The notes beneath the pieces are model-generated. The model was not told the DNA's origin, did no database searches, and saw only the letters and a list, made by a program, of their open reading frames with translations. A DNA stretch of 51,659 nucleotides. It comes from Prochlorococcus sp. AG-402-C09. GTDB taxonomy: Bacteria > Cyanobacteriota > Cyanobacteriia > PCC-6307 > Cyanobiaceae. This document shows positions 37,196 to 46,439 of the stretch, piece by piece. A program made the translations under genes and the position numbers. Within the stretch, counting starts at the first letter, position 1. Each line of letters begins with the position of its first letter. The DNA is taken from contig QCHN01000010.1 of assembly GCA_003279565.1 (NCBI GenBank), forward strand, positions 1-51,659. The letters run 5' to 3'.

Positions 37196-38395
37196 ATGGC
37201 TCGCGAGAAGTTTGAGAGGAACAAACCTCACGTCAACATAGGTACTATTGGCCACGTTGACCATGGCAAAACAACCCTTACTGCTGCAATTACAAAGGTT
37301 TTAGCCAAGAAGGGTCAAGCCAAAGAACAAGATTATGCAGATATTGACGGTGCTCCAGAAGAGCGCGAGCGTGGAATCACAATCAATACTGCCCACGTTG
37401 AATACGAAACTGATGGAAGGCATTACGCTCACGTTGATTGTCCAGGCCACGCCGATTATGTGAAAAACATGATCACAGGTGCAGCACAGATGGATGGTGC
37501 AATCCTTGTAGTTGCCGCAACAGATGGAGCAATGGCTCAAACAAAAGAACACATTCTTTTGGCGAAGCAAGTTGGTGTTCCAGCATTGGTAGTTGCACTA
37601 AACAAATGTGACATGGTCGATGATGAAGAAATGATCGAACTCGTCGAAATGGAGATTCGTGAACTTCTAACAAGTTATGACTTCCCTGGTGATGATATTC
37701 CTGTTATTCAAGTTTCAGGTTTGAAAGCTATTGAAGGTGAAACTGATTGGGAGACAAAAATAGATGAATTGATGACAGCTGTTGATACCTCAATTCCAGA
37801 GCCAGAGCGTGAAGTTGACAAACCATTCTTAATGGCTGTTGAAGACGTTTTCTCAATCACTGGTCGTGGAACAGTTGCTACTGGTCGAATTGAAAGAGGA
37901 AAAGTAACTGTCGGTGAGGAGGTTGAAATTGTAGGAATTAGAGATACAAGACTCACAACGGTCACTGGTGTTGAGATGTTTAGAAAGCTTCTTGATGAAG
38001 GTATGGCAGGAGATAACGTTGGTCTTCTTCTACGTGGAGTTCAGAAGGAAGATATTGAAAGAGGAATGGTTCTGGTTAAAAAAGGATCTATCACACCTCA
38101 TACTAAATTTGAGGGTGAGGTATATGTATTAAAAAAAGAAGAGGGTGGCCGCCATACGCCTTTCTTTGCGGGTTATCGTCCTCAGTTTTATATCCGTACT
38201 ACAGATGTAACAGGTCAAATTACAGCATTCACATCTGATGATGGAAGCAATGTTGAAATGGTAATGCCTGGGGACAGAATAAAAATGACAGGAGAATTGA
38301 TTGCCCCTGTTGCAATAGAACAAGGTATGAGATTCGCAATTCGAGAAGGTGGACGTACTATTGGCGCAGGAGTAGTTTCTAAAATTATTGAGTGA
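37196..38395 (+). CDS. tuf: Elongation factor Tu
   Basis: A 399-residue EF-Tu. G1 [16 protein letters not shown]3 [21 protein letters not shown]4 NKCDMVDD, and the domain II/III blocks are all intact. It carries aminoacyl-tRNA to the A site. Codon usage looks more biased towards common codons than in neighbours, as expected of a highly expressed gene. Confidence 0.98.
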   Translation: MAREKFERNKPHVNIGTIGHVDHGKTTLTAAITKVLAKKGQAKEQDYADIDGAPEERERGITINTAHVEYETDGRHYAHVDCPGHADYVKNMITGAAQMDGAILVVAATDGAMAQTKEHILLAKQVGVPALVVALNKCDMVDDEEMIELVEMEIRELLTSYDFPGDDIPVIQVSGLKAIEGETDWETKIDELMTAVDTSIPEPEREVDKPFLMAVEDVFSITGRGTVATGRIERGKVTVGEEVEIVGIRDTRLTTVTGVEMFRKLLDEGMAGDNVGLLLRGVQKEDIERGMVLVKKGSITPHTKFEGEVYVLKKEEGGRHTPFFAGYRPQFYIRTTDVTGQITAFTSDDGSNVEMVMPGDRIKMTGELIAPVAIEQGMRFAIREGGRTIGAGVVSKIIE

Positions 38396-38402
38396 TGATT
38401 GT

Positions 38403-38435
38403 GAGGATGACTTGTAATTGATACAGGTCATCCTC
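38403..38435 (+). other. Strong hairpin after tuf without T-run
   Basis: GAGGATGACTTGTA (38403-38416) pairs with TACAGGTCATCCTC (38422-38435): 14 bp with a single G-T pair and a 5-base loop, 8 bases after the tuf stop. TAGATTAAAT follows, so it is not a classical terminator. It may protect the tuf 3' end, slow transcription into rpsJ, or act as a weak terminator in both directions. Confidence 0.75.
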
Positions 38436-38515
38436 TAGATTAAATAAAGAAATGAACTAATAAGTTCATATATAAAAGAACCTCGAAAACCTAATTAGCT
38501 TTTGGTAATTCCATT

Positions 38516-38836
38516 ATGTCAACTGCAATTGCACAGCAAAAAATACGTATACGCCTAAAGGCTTTTGATAGAAGAATGCTTGATTTATCTTGCGATAAAA
38601 TAATTGAGACTGCAGACACAACAGCTGCTTCAGCAATAGGGCCAATTCCTCTTCCTACAAAAAGAAAAATTTATTGTGTTTTGCGTTCCCCTCATGTTGA
38701 TAAAGATTCAAGAGAGCATTTTGAAACCAGAACACATAGACGAATTATTGATATTTATAGCCCTTCAGCAAAGACTATAGATGCTCTAATGAAGTTGGAC
38801 CTCCCAAGCGGAGTTGATATAGAAGTTAAGCTCTAG
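38516..38836 (+). CDS. rpsJ: 30S ribosomal protein S10
   Basis: A 106-residue S10: [40 protein letters not shown] and the C-terminal [12 protein letters not shown]10 doubles as NusE in antitermination. In cyanobacteria it ends the str operon after tuf, as here. Confidence 0.98.
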
Positions 38837-38896
38837 ATCTTTTTCTCTCAAACACGAGATTGATTATCTAGGATATGTTTAATTAGGAATACTCAT

Positions 38897-39559
38897 TTGA
38901 GCGAACTTTCAGTTAGGGAGTTACCACTTTTCCCATTGCCTGAGGTTGTGCTTTTTCCTCAGGAGTACTTGCCTCTTCATATTTTTGAGACTAGATATCG
39001 GGTTATGCTGCAATCTGTTTTGAAATCGGATAGCCGTTTTGGAGTTGTTAGATGGGATCCAATTGCAAAAAAAATGGCTGATGTAGGCTGTTGTGCTGAG
39101 ATCATTAAGCATCAAACTTCACAAGATGGTAGAAGTAACATTGTGACTATTGGACAGCAAAGATTTCGAATCCTAGAAGTAATTAGCGAAAGTCCTTTCA
39201 TAAAAGCTTTAGTTAGTTGGGTTGATGATGATCAAGTTTCAGATCAAAAACAACTATTAGAACTCAAAGATTCCGTCGCAGTTGCTCTTAAGGATGTAGT
39301 TTCGCTTACCTCGAAATTAACTGAATCTGAGAAAGAACTCCCTGATTCTTTGCCTGACATACCCAGAGAATTGTCTTTTTGGATAGCTGCTCATCTTGGG
39401 GGTCCAGTGGCAAGTGAACAGCAAAATTTATTAGAATTAACAAGTACTTACCACAGATTAGAGAGAGAATATGAACTTCTTGATCACACAAGAAAGCAAC
39501 TTGCTGCTAGAACAGCTTTAAAAGATACTTTCTCAAACGCTGATCAAGCCAACAATTAA
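38897..39559 (+). CDS. Lon substrate-binding (N-terminal) domain protein
   Basis: A 220-residue protein with a TTG start. LPLFPLPEVVLFPQEYLPLH followed by IFETRYRVML is the hallmark of the Lon N-terminal domain; no ATPase or protease domain is present. Stand-alone proteins of this kind exist in nearly all cyanobacteria and are thought to bind peptides; function unproven. It lies 60 bases after rpsJ and 2 bases before the methyltransferase gene. Confidence 0.88.
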   Translation: MSELSVRELPLFPLPEVVLFPQEYLPLHIFETRYRVMLQSVLKSDSRFGVVRWDPIAKKMADVGCCAEIIKHQTSQDGRSNIVTIGQQRFRILEVISESPFIKALVSWVDDDQVSDQKQLLELKDSVAVALKDVVSLTSKLTESEKELPDSLPDIPRELSFWIAAHLGGPVASEQQNLLELTSTYHRLEREYELLDHTRKQLAARTALKDTFSNADQANN

Positions 39560-39561
39560 CC

Positions 39562-40494
39562 ATGCAATGGATATTAATTTTTATATTTAGTGCTTTCTTT
39601 CTATTAACTTTAAGTAGTCAATGGCTAAGGAAAAGTCGTAAATATGAGTCTATTAATAGTGTGGCATCCTCATATGATGCTTGGACTAATGATCGTTTGT
39701 TAGAAAATCTTTGGGGAGAACACATCCATCTTGGATTTTACGAAAAACCAAGAATAAAAAAAGACTTTAGAAAAGCTAAGGTTGATTTTGTTCATGAGTT
39801 AGTTCGTTGGAGCGGTTTGAATAAATTACCAAAAGGATCAAGAATATTAGATGTAGGATGTGGCATTGGGGGAAGTTCAAGAATATTATCTAATGATTAT
39901 GGATTTGATGTAATTGGTATTTCTATAAGTAAAGAACAAATTAAAAGAGCAAATGAATTAACAACTAATAGGGATTTTTGTCGTTTTGAGGTAATGAATG
40001 CACTTGACTTAAAGTTTGAGAAAGGAAGCTTTGATGGGGTTTGGAGTGTTGAAGCTGGACCTCATATCTTTGATAAACAAACTTTTGCAAATGAGATGTT
40101 GAGAGTGCTAAGACCTGGTGGAATTTTGGCAATTGCAGACTGGAATCAGAGAGATTCAATAAAGAATCCATTAAATTCTTTTGAAAAGTTCATTATGAAT
40201 CAACTATTAATTCAATGGACCCATCCTGCATTTTCAAGTATTGAAGGATTCAAAAAAAACTTATTAAATAGCCCTTACTGTGGAGGCTCTGTGGAGACCT
40301 CAAATTGGACAAAATACACAATTCAATCTTGGAATGAATCTATATATGAAGGGTTTAGAAGGCCTTCATCTATCTTTAAATTAGGTTTTAGATCTTTAAT
40401 AAAAGCAACTAGAGAAATCCCAACAATATTAATGATGAGATGGTCTTTTTCAAGAGGCTTGATGAAATTTGGAGTTTTCAAATCAAGAGGATAA
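39562..40494 (+). CDS. MPBQ/MSBQ methyltransferase
   Basis: A 310-residue methyltransferase with an N-terminal membrane anchor (residues 2-19). The SAM-binding motif I is LDVGCGIGGSSRIL (about 96-109). The pattern SVASSYDAWT...LWGEHIHLGFY and SVEAGPHIFDK...PGGILAIADWNQRD closely follows the Synechocystis 2-methyl-6-phytylbenzoquinone methyltransferase as I remember it. It methylates the quinone head group in tocopherol and perhaps plastoquinone synthesis at the membrane. It meets pheA tail to tail, 1 base apart. Confidence 0.88.
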   Translation: MQWILIFIFSAFFLLTLSSQWLRKSRKYESINSVASSYDAWTNDRLLENLWGEHIHLGFYEKPRIKKDFRKAKVDFVHELVRWSGLNKLPKGSRILDVGCGIGGSSRILSNDYGFDVIGISISKEQIKRANELTTNRDFCRFEVMNALDLKFEKGSFDGVWSVEAGPHIFDKQTFANEMLRVLRPGGILAIADWNQRDSIKNPLNSFEKFIMNQLLIQWTHPAFSSIEGFKKNLLNSPYCGGSVETSNWTKYTIQSWNESIYEGFRRPSSIFKLGFRSLIKATREIPTILMMRWSFSRGLMKFGVFKSRG

Positions 40495-40495
40495 A

Positions 40496-41326
40496 TTACT
40501 CAACATCTGAACCAAAGTAACATCCAAAATTAATTATTTGACTGCAAAGTGGAGATAACTCTTCAGTAATTTTTTCAAAGTCTTTTTTATTAGAATTATT
40601 TAAATCAAGATCTATGAAAAAAACATATTCGCCTAGTTCTCTTTTAGAAGGACGAGATTCAATTCTACTCATATTAAGGCCAAGATTTGCTATGCAATTC
40701 AAAGCTTTCAGTAATGCACCTGGGCTATTTGACTTAAGAGAAAAAGCCATACTTGCCTTATTGCCATCTGCTTTAATATTCTTTCTACTAAGGAGAATGA
40801 ATCTAGTGCAATTGCCTTCAATATCATTAATAGGATAAGCAAGAATATTTAGTTCCTCACTTGCATCTTTGGATCCTATTGCTGCTCTAAATGAGCTTCC
40901 TTTTACCATCCTTATCGCTTCAGCTGTTGAATTGGTTGGTAAATGAACTGCATTTGGAATATTGTCATTTAGCCATTGGCTACATTGAGCTATTGCCTGA
41001 GGATGAGAAAGAACTTCTGAAATGGTTGATATTGATCCGCTGCTCATTAATGAGTGTTTGATAGGGAGTACTAGGGCTCTATGAATAAATAGATTTTTAT
41101 GTCTCCATAGAGAATCTAATGTTGTGGTAACTCCACCTTCTACTGAATTTTCAATTGGTACTACGGCTGCTTCACAAAGATTGTTTGCAAGACTATCTAC
41201 TACAGATCTCAAACCTTTGCATGGAGAGAACTGTGGAGATTCAAGTCCTTCTAAGGCTGCTAGGGCTTTTGCGGCCTTCTCAGCGTATGTTCCTTTAGGA
41301 CCAAGGTAGGCCACTCGAGTTGACAT
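40496..41326 (-). CDS. pheA: Prephenate dehydratase
   Basis: A 276-residue enzyme, prephenate to phenylpyruvate. The dehydratase domain (1-180) starts RVAYLGPKGTYAEKAAKALA and contains IENSVEGGV and the catalytic T-R-F in NCTRFILLSRK. The ACT domain (about 195-270) has SIESRP-like MSRIESRPSKRELGEYVFF, which binds phenylalanine as feedback inhibitor. No chorismate mutase domain is fused, unlike in enteric bacteria. Divergent from the DUF1997 gene. Confidence 0.95.
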   Translation of the reverse strand: MSTRVAYLGPKGTYAEKAAKALAALEGLESPQFSPCKGLRSVVDSLANNLCEAAVVPIENSVEGGVTTTLDSLWRHKNLFIHRALVLPIKHSLMSSGSISTISEVLSHPQAIAQCSQWLNDNIPNAVHLPTNSTAEAIRMVKGSSFRAAIGSKDASEELNILAYPINDIEGNCTRFILLSRKNIKADGNKASMAFSLKSNSPGALLKALNCIANLGLNMSRIESRPSKRELGEYVFFIDLDLNNSNKKDFEKITEELSPLCSQIINFGCYFGSDVE

Positions 41327-41382
41327 TAGATAAAAAAAAAGGGGTAAATGCCGATAAGATCAAACTGAGCAAGTTTTTGATA

Positions 41383-41895
41383 ATGGCTCTTGCCTTTACA
41401 GCACGACAAAAAATTGATCTAGTTGTTCAAGAAAATGAGGAGCAACTACCTAATTATCTCCTACAACAGGAAAGAGTTGTAGGAGCAATGCTTGATCCGA
41501 AAAAATTAACTCCTTTGGGGCCAGGTAGCTTCAAGTACGAAGTCACAAGTTTTAAGGTTTTTCAACTTCAGATAAAACCAGTGGTATCAATAGGGGTAGA
41601 AAATACTGATAGGAAAATCAGAATGTTTGTCACTGAAAGTCAATTGGATGGCTTGGGATTTGTTGAAGATTTTGAGTTAACCCTAGACGCAATTCTTGAG
41701 GCAAAACCATCAGGTCTTGAAGGGGAAGCTCTTTTGGGTGTAACAGTTAGTCAGCCTCAGTTATTAAGATTAATTCCTCCCCAAATGCTCGAGACCACCG
41801 GGCAATCAATATTAAATGGAATATTGCTGGGAATTAAAGGTAGAGTTGAGAAGCAGCTAATTGTTGACTTTAATAAGTGGTGTCAAGAAAATTAG
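41383..41895 (+). CDS. DUF1997 family protein
   Basis: A 170-residue protein from the ATG at 41383 (MALAFTARQKIDLVVQENEE); an upstream ATG at 41320 lies inside pheA and is unlikely. The pattern LLQQERVVGAMLDPKKLTPL, GSFKYEVTSFKVFQLQIKPV is that of the DUF1997 family, conserved in cyanobacteria and plastids; function unknown. It converges on rnhB, 14 bases apart. Confidence 0.8.
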   Translation: MALAFTARQKIDLVVQENEEQLPNYLLQQERVVGAMLDPKKLTPLGPGSFKYEVTSFKVFQLQIKPVVSIGVENTDRKIRMFVTESQLDGLGFVEDFELTLDAILEAKPSGLEGEALLGVTVSQPQLLRLIPPQMLETTGQSILNGILLGIKGRVEKQLIVDFNKWCQEN

Positions 41896-41899
41896 TTAG

Positions 41900-41921
41900 G
41901 AAATAAATATCAATTTATTTC
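41900..41921. terminator. Weak AT-rich hairpin between DUF1997 gene and rnhB
   Basis: GAAATAAAT (41900-41908) pairs with ATTTATTTC (41913-41921), a perfect 9-bp stem with a 4-base loop, overlapping the rnhB stop. There is no distinct T-run; any terminator role is a guess from position between convergent genes. Confidence 0.3.
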
Positions 41922-42497
41922 GAGTCTGGAGAGAAAACTTTTTCGATGGAGGTTGCTTGAGCCTGCTTTTTTTAAGCTTTTCCTATGTATTTCAGTTCCA
42001 TAACCTTTATTTTTTTCTAGGCCATAAAGACTGTATTTGTTAGCTAATCGTTTAATTAATTCATCTCTTGCTTCTTTTGCTAAAATGCTTGCTGCAGCAA
42101 TTGAAGGGAAATAACTCTCACCGCGCACTTGTGTCTTTTGTTTGCCTGGCCACATTCGAATGGGTAAAATCCCGTCTACAAGAATTAAGTCTGGTGGAGA
42201 TGAAAATTTTTCCAATGCTCTTAGCATTGCTTTCTCAGTAGCCTTTCGGATTCCGATATTGTCGATTTCTCTTGCTGAGGACTGGCCTATTGACCAAGCT
42301 ATGGAGTTTTCTTTTATTAAAGGAACTAAGTTGTATCTTTGTCTATGACTTAATTTCTTGCTGTCTTTCAAACCCTCAGATAAGAGCTTTGATTCGTTGG
42401 TTTTGCTTAATATTACAGCTCCTGCGAAAACAGGGCCAAATAAACAACCTTTGCCTACCTCATCAACGCCTGCAATCAGATATTTATCAGTACGCAT
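41910..42497 (-). CDS. rnhB: Ribonuclease HII
   Basis: A 195-residue RNase HII. Catalytic acids are D12 and E13 in AGVDEVGKGCLFGPVFAGAV and the Asp in ILVDGILPI; LKDSKKLSHRQR and RGESYFPSIAAASILAKEAR complete the family pattern. It removes ribonucleotides and RNA primers from DNA. Begins 2 bases after rne, hence the same transcript. Confidence 0.96.
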   Translation of the reverse strand: MRTDKYLIAGVDEVGKGCLFGPVFAGAVILSKTNESKLLSEGLKDSKKLSHRQRYNLVPLIKENSIAWSIGQSSAREIDNIGIRKATEKAMLRALEKFSSPPDLILVDGILPIRMWPGKQKTQVRGESYFPSIAAASILAKEARDELIKRLANKYSLYGLEKNKGYGTEIHRKSLKKAGSSNLHRKSFLSRLEIN

Positions 42498-42499
42498 TT

Positions 42500-44413
42500 T
42501 TAAGAAGACGCTGAGGATCTTCTTCTTTTTCGTCTAGGATCCTCATTGACTTCTTGTGATTCGTTAGAATTAGATTCATTATTTTCATTGATTGATATAT
42601 TATCATTAGCAATATATTCACTTGTTTCTTCATCTAAATCTAGATTAATAACTTTTTCTTTGGAATTTTCTTTTTCTTCAGAAGTGGTGGAATGTTGTTC
42701 AATAGGGTTGTTATTTTTAAGACGAATAATATCTTTATTATTACTTTTAACGTCGGAATGACCAAGTTTTTTTTGTTGAGAAGCTTCAAGAACTTCCTTT
42801 GTTTCTCCTCCCACCTCAATTCCAGGCCTAATTATATTCACTGTATAGTTTTTATATAGTGGAGGTTCTTCCAAAATTAGAATAGGATTAAATCCCATTG
42901 AGCTATATACTGTCTCTTCATTCTCATTCATATTTATATTGATTACTTTATCTTCTTTCTCTTTATTATGATTTTCTTTATTACTATCTTCTCCAATTGT
43001 TGCTGAAGAGATAGATATTGAATTATCTATAGATGATTTTTTTTCTTCATTTGCTAAATGTGTATCGGTCTCTTTCGTCTTATTTATACGTTTCTTTTTT
43101 ATATTAATCTCAGGTGAGGATTGTATATCTTCACCTGAGATTAAGGTTGCATTAATTACACTAGATTCATATGAGTTCGTAGGGTTTATATCTTGAATAG
43201 TGATATTTGGAAGATGAACTTGACCTTGTGAATTAGTAGAATCTTTTCCAAATAGTTCATATATATTTTGACCTTGTCTTTTTCTCGTTAGCTCAACAAG
43301 TCCAAGCTCTGTTAGCGAAGCAATTTGTGGCCGAGCTGAGTCTCCATTAATAGCAGATGTGAAATGTTCTAATAATTGAAGTTGATCTCTTCTTGTATCC
43401 ATATCTATGAAATCAATAATAATAACCCCACCAATATTTCTTAATTTTAATTGTCTTGCTATTTCTATAGCTGCTTCACAATTAGTCCATAAAACTGTTT
43501 CTCTAGAATTCGCAGATCGTGTAAATGAGCCTGAGTTAACATCGATAACAGTCAGGGCTTCTGTTGGCTCAATTATGATATATCCGCCAGAAGGTAGATC
43601 TACTCTAGGTTTTAATGCATCATTAATTGCAGAAATGACTCTATATCTTTCTAATATATTTTGTGAATCACTATGTAATTCTATTGCTAACTCTTTGCTA
43701 TCTTTTCCAAGGAAATTTTTAACTCGACCAATTGCTTCAGTATTGTCTACAACAATTTGAGTCGCATTTTGTCCGATATTATCTCTAAGAATTCTATGAA
43801 TAAAGTCCTCATCTCTATTTAAAAGAATTGGTGGGGTGCAACTCTCAGATGCTTGTTGAATAAGCTCCCAATGCTTAAGAAGATTTTCGAGATCATCAAT
43901 TAAAAATTCTTCAGAAATATCTTCGGCTTCCGTCCTTATTAAAAGCCCAGTACTGGGAGGCTTCACTAACACCCCTAATGCTCGAAGTCGATTCCTTTCA
44001 CTTTCTCTGCTTACTCTTCTCGAAATATTTACACCTTGCCCATAAGGTTGTAATACAAGATATCTACCAGGGAGAGCTATATTTCCAGTTAATCTAGGTC
44101 CTTTTGACCCAGTGGGTTCTTTCATCACTTGAACCAAAACTTTTTGCCTTGGTTCGAGTAACTCTGTTATTCCTGAAGTTGCTTTTTTTAATCGCAGTGG
44201 ACCTAAATCATTGACATGAATAAAACCATTTTTTTCACTTTCTCCAATATTGACAAAAGCAGCATCTATTCCTGGAAGAACATTTTCAACTGTACCTAAG
44301 AAAATATCTCCGATTTGGTAGCTACCTTGAGCCACGATTAATTCATCTATTCTCTCATCAGTGAGCAGAGCGGCAATCCGCAATTGCTCAGCAATGACAA
44401 TTTGCTGGGGCAT
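42500..44413 (-). CDS. rne: Ribonuclease E/G, cyanobacterial type
   Basis: 637 residues from the second in-frame ATG (MPQQIVIAEQLRIAALLTDE); two codons earlier is another. The S1 domain covers about 35-125, the catalytic region holds DVNSGSFTRSAN and IIIDFIDMD; the zinc-link CPxCxG of enteric enzymes is replaced by TRKRQGQNIYELF. From about residue 420 the protein is a disordered acidic tail rich in Glu, Asn and Ser, and it ends with an arginine cluster (DPRRKRRRSSASS). Such a tail binds PNPase in other cyanobacteria. It begins mRNA decay. Confidence 0.94.
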   Translation of the reverse strand: MPQQIVIAEQLRIAALLTDERIDELIVAQGSYQIGDIFLGTVENVLPGIDAAFVNIGESEKNGFIHVNDLGPLRLKKATSGITELLEPRQKVLVQVMKEPTGSKGPRLTGNIALPGRYLVLQPYGQGVNISRRVSRESERNRLRALGVLVKPPSTGLLIRTEAEDISEEFLIDDLENLLKHWELIQQASESCTPPILLNRDEDFIHRILRDNIGQNATQIVVDNTEAIGRVKNFLGKDSKELAIELHSDSQNILERYRVISAINDALKPRVDLPSGGYIIIEPTEALTVIDVNSGSFTRSANSRETVLWTNCEAAIEIARQLKLRNIGGVIIIDFIDMDTRRDQLQLLEHFTSAINGDSARPQIASLTELGLVELTRKRQGQNIYELFGKDSTNSQGQVHLPNITIQDINPTNSYESSVINATLISGEDIQSSPEINIKKKRINKTKETDTHLANEEKKSSIDNSISISSATIGEDSNKENHNKEKEDKVININMNENEETVYSSMGFNPILILEEPPLYKNYTVNIIRPGIEVGGETKEVLEASQQKKLGHSDVKSNNKDIIRLKNNNPIEQHSTTSEEKENSKEKVINLDLDEETSEYIANDNISINENNESNSNESQEVNEDPRRKRRRSSASS

Positions 44414-44548
44414 ATACAATGTGGAGCTTTTTCAAGCTATTAAATTGATTAGCAGAAAAACTGCAAATAGAACATTTGGAAATTTTTAACGTCAAACAAA
44501 CTTAAAGAGATTTTTGAATACTGTTCGGGATGGGAATTAAATATCGTC

Positions 44549-44575
44549 CGGTTGAAACCGTTGGAGTTGCCAACG
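44549..44575. other. Two overlapping hairpins upstream of rne/dapL
   Basis: CGGT (44549-44552) pairs with ACCG (44557-44560), and CGTTGG (44559-44564) with CCAACG (44570-44575). They share C44559 and G44560, so they cannot form fully together. The 399 bases between rne and dapL have no gene; they hold these hairpins, a longer structure, and both promoters. Confidence 0.4.
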
Positions 44576-44610
44576 TCTAATTTAGGTGTCCCTTTAAGAA
44601 AAGCTGACGT

Positions 44611-44731
44611 TAATTAAGAACTTTTAGGGCCTTAAACCCTTTTCTTAGTTCTAAATTAATTTTAACACAAGATCACATATGAGTATATGAGGCCTAAGTG
44701 CTTGATCGTCTTGAAAACTAGTTCTTAATTA
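44611..44731. other. Long-range stem structure in the rne-dapL intergenic region
   Basis: TAATTAAGAACT (44611-44622) is complementary over 12 bases to AGTTCTTAATTA (44720-44731). Inside, TTAGGGCCTTA (44624-44634) pairs with TGAGGCCTAA (44688-44697) with one bulged G and one G-T pair. The two helices are nested with a large asymmetrical internal loop. It is about 80 bases ahead of dapL on + and about 200 ahead of rne on -. Could be a leader RNA or a separate small RNA. Confidence 0.5.
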
Positions 44732-44812
44732 TGGAATCATCTGTTTTTGAAGATATAAAGGTGTTTAAGGGATTATCCTTAAATTAAATCTTAGCGACTT
44801 AGCGTTTTTCCA

Positions 44813-46036
44813 GTGGTACAAGTTAATGCTGATTACCTGAAATTAAAAGCAGGCTATCTTTTCCCAGAGATTTCTAGAAGAATTAAAGACTTTAGCATCA
44901 AGAATCCAAATAATCATTTGATCCGTCTAGGAATCGGCGATGTTACCGAGCCTCTACCTTTGGCTTGTCGTGAAGCAATGAAAGCCGCTATTGAAGAAAT
45001 GGGAACAAAGGAGGGATTCAAGGGGTATGGACCAGAGCAAGGTTATCAATGGCTGCGTGAAAGTATCTCTGAAAATGATTATTTATCTCGTGGTTGCGAG
45101 ATTTCAGCAGAAGAAATTTTTGTTTCGGATGGCTCTAAATGCGATAGCAGCAATATCTTAGATATTCTTGGAAAAGACAATAAAATAGCCGTAACTGATC
45201 CTGTATATCCTGTATATGTTGACACTAATGTCATGACAGGTAGGACAGGTGCAGCCAACTTGTCAGGAGAATATAAAGGTTTAAATTATATCCCAATTAA
45301 TTCAGAGAATGGATTTCAGGCAGAAATACCGAAAGAAAAATTTGATTTAATTTATCTTTGTTTCCCTAATAACCCCACTGGGGCAGTAGCAACAAGAGAA
45401 CAATTAGTTTCATGGGTTAAATATGCAAAAGAAAATGATTCTTTGATTCTTTTTGATGCTGCTTATGAGGCTTTTATTAAAGATGATTCGATTCCTCATT
45501 CGATTTTTGAAATTGAGGGTTCTAAAGATTGTGCAATTGAGTTTCGCTCTTTTTCAAAAAATGCAGGCTTCACTGGAACAAGATGTGCTTTTACTGTTAT
45601 TCCAAAGTCTTTAAAAGGTAAAGCAGGTCAGGAAGAAGTTGATTTGTGGTCCTTATGGAATCGTCGACAAAGCACTAAATTCAATGGGGTCAGTTATGTG
45701 GTTCAGAGAGGTGCGGAAGCAGTTTATTCTGAAGAAGGGCAAATACAAATTAAAAATTTAGTAAGTTTTTATATGGATAATGCTCAAATTATTAAATCGA
45801 ATTTGAGCTCTGCGGGATTTGAAGTTTATGGGGCGATCAATGCCCCTTATGCATGGATAAAAACACCTAAAAACTTGAGCTCATGGGATTTCTTTGACTT
45901 CTTGCTTGAAAACGCAAATGTCGTTGGGACTCCAGGAAGCGGCTTTGGAGCAGCGGGAGAAGGTTATTTTCGATTATCAGCATTCAACAGTAGAGAAAAT
46001 GTCGAAAAAGCTATGCAAAGGATTGTAAAACTTTAA
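44813..46036 (+). CDS. dapL: LL-diaminopimelate aminotransferase
   Basis: A 407-residue class I aminotransferase with a GTG start. It turns tetrahydrodipicolinate into LL-diaminopimelate, the short route used by cyanobacteria and plants for lysine and wall peptide. The PLP lysine is K249 in [31 protein letters not shown] and [15 protein letters not shown] are further typical blocks. The last base of its stop codon is the first base of the longest clpS frame. Confidence 0.96.
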   Translation: MVQVNADYLKLKAGYLFPEISRRIKDFSIKNPNNHLIRLGIGDVTEPLPLACREAMKAAIEEMGTKEGFKGYGPEQGYQWLRESISENDYLSRGCEISAEEIFVSDGSKCDSSNILDILGKDNKIAVTDPVYPVYVDTNVMTGRTGAANLSGEYKGLNYIPINSENGFQAEIPKEKFDLIYLCFPNNPTGAVATREQLVSWVKYAKENDSLILFDAAYEAFIKDDSIPHSIFEIEGSKDCAIEFRSFSKNAGFTGTRCAFTVIPKSLKGKAGQEEVDLWSLWNRRQSTKFNGVSYVVQRGAEAVYSEEGQIQIKNLVSFYMDNAQIIKSNLSSAGFEVYGAINAPYAWIKTPKNLSSWDFFDFLLENANVVGTPGSGFGAAGEGYFRLSAFNSRENVEKAMQRIVKL

Positions 46037-46407
46037 TGCGTAATCTCATGGTAAGTTCCTTGTTGAAAAGTGCTATTCATCTTGGCAGTTTAATTATGGT
46101 TGATTCTGCAAATCAAAGTGATGGAGACACTGCTGTTATTGATAGGGAAGTTCAGCGAGTTAGAAAAATATCTCCCAAATATAAGGTTTTACTACATAAT
46201 GATCCAGTTAATACTATGGATTATGTGGTTGCAACTTTAAGGCAGGTGGTTCCACAATTAAGTGAACAGGATGCTTTGAATATTATGTTAGAAACGCATA
46301 ATAATGGAATCGGACTTGTTATAACCTGTGACTTAGAACCTGCGGAATTTTATTCTGAATCTTTAAAGGCAAAAGGCTTAACTAGCTCCATAGAATTAGA
46401 AAGCTGA
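46036..46407 (+). CDS. clpS: ATP-dependent Clp protease adaptor ClpS
   Basis: 123 residues from the ATG overlapping the dapL stop (TAATG); an ATG at 46096 (MVDSANQSDGDTAVIDRE) would give 103 residues, closer to other family members. The core KYKVLLHNDPVNTMDYVVAT, and LETHNNGIGLVIT are those of ClpS, which delivers N-degron substrates to ClpC/ClpA. Coupled to dapL, followed after 32 bases by a CPBP protease gene. Confidence 0.93.
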   Translation: MRNLMVSSLLKSAIHLGSLIMVDSANQSDGDTAVIDREVQRVRKISPKYKVLLHNDPVNTMDYVVATLRQVVPQLSEQDALNIMLETHNNGIGLVITCDLEPAEFYSESLKAKGLTSSIELES

Positions 46408-46439
46408 AATCATTAATTAACTGGTTTTGGGATAGATGG

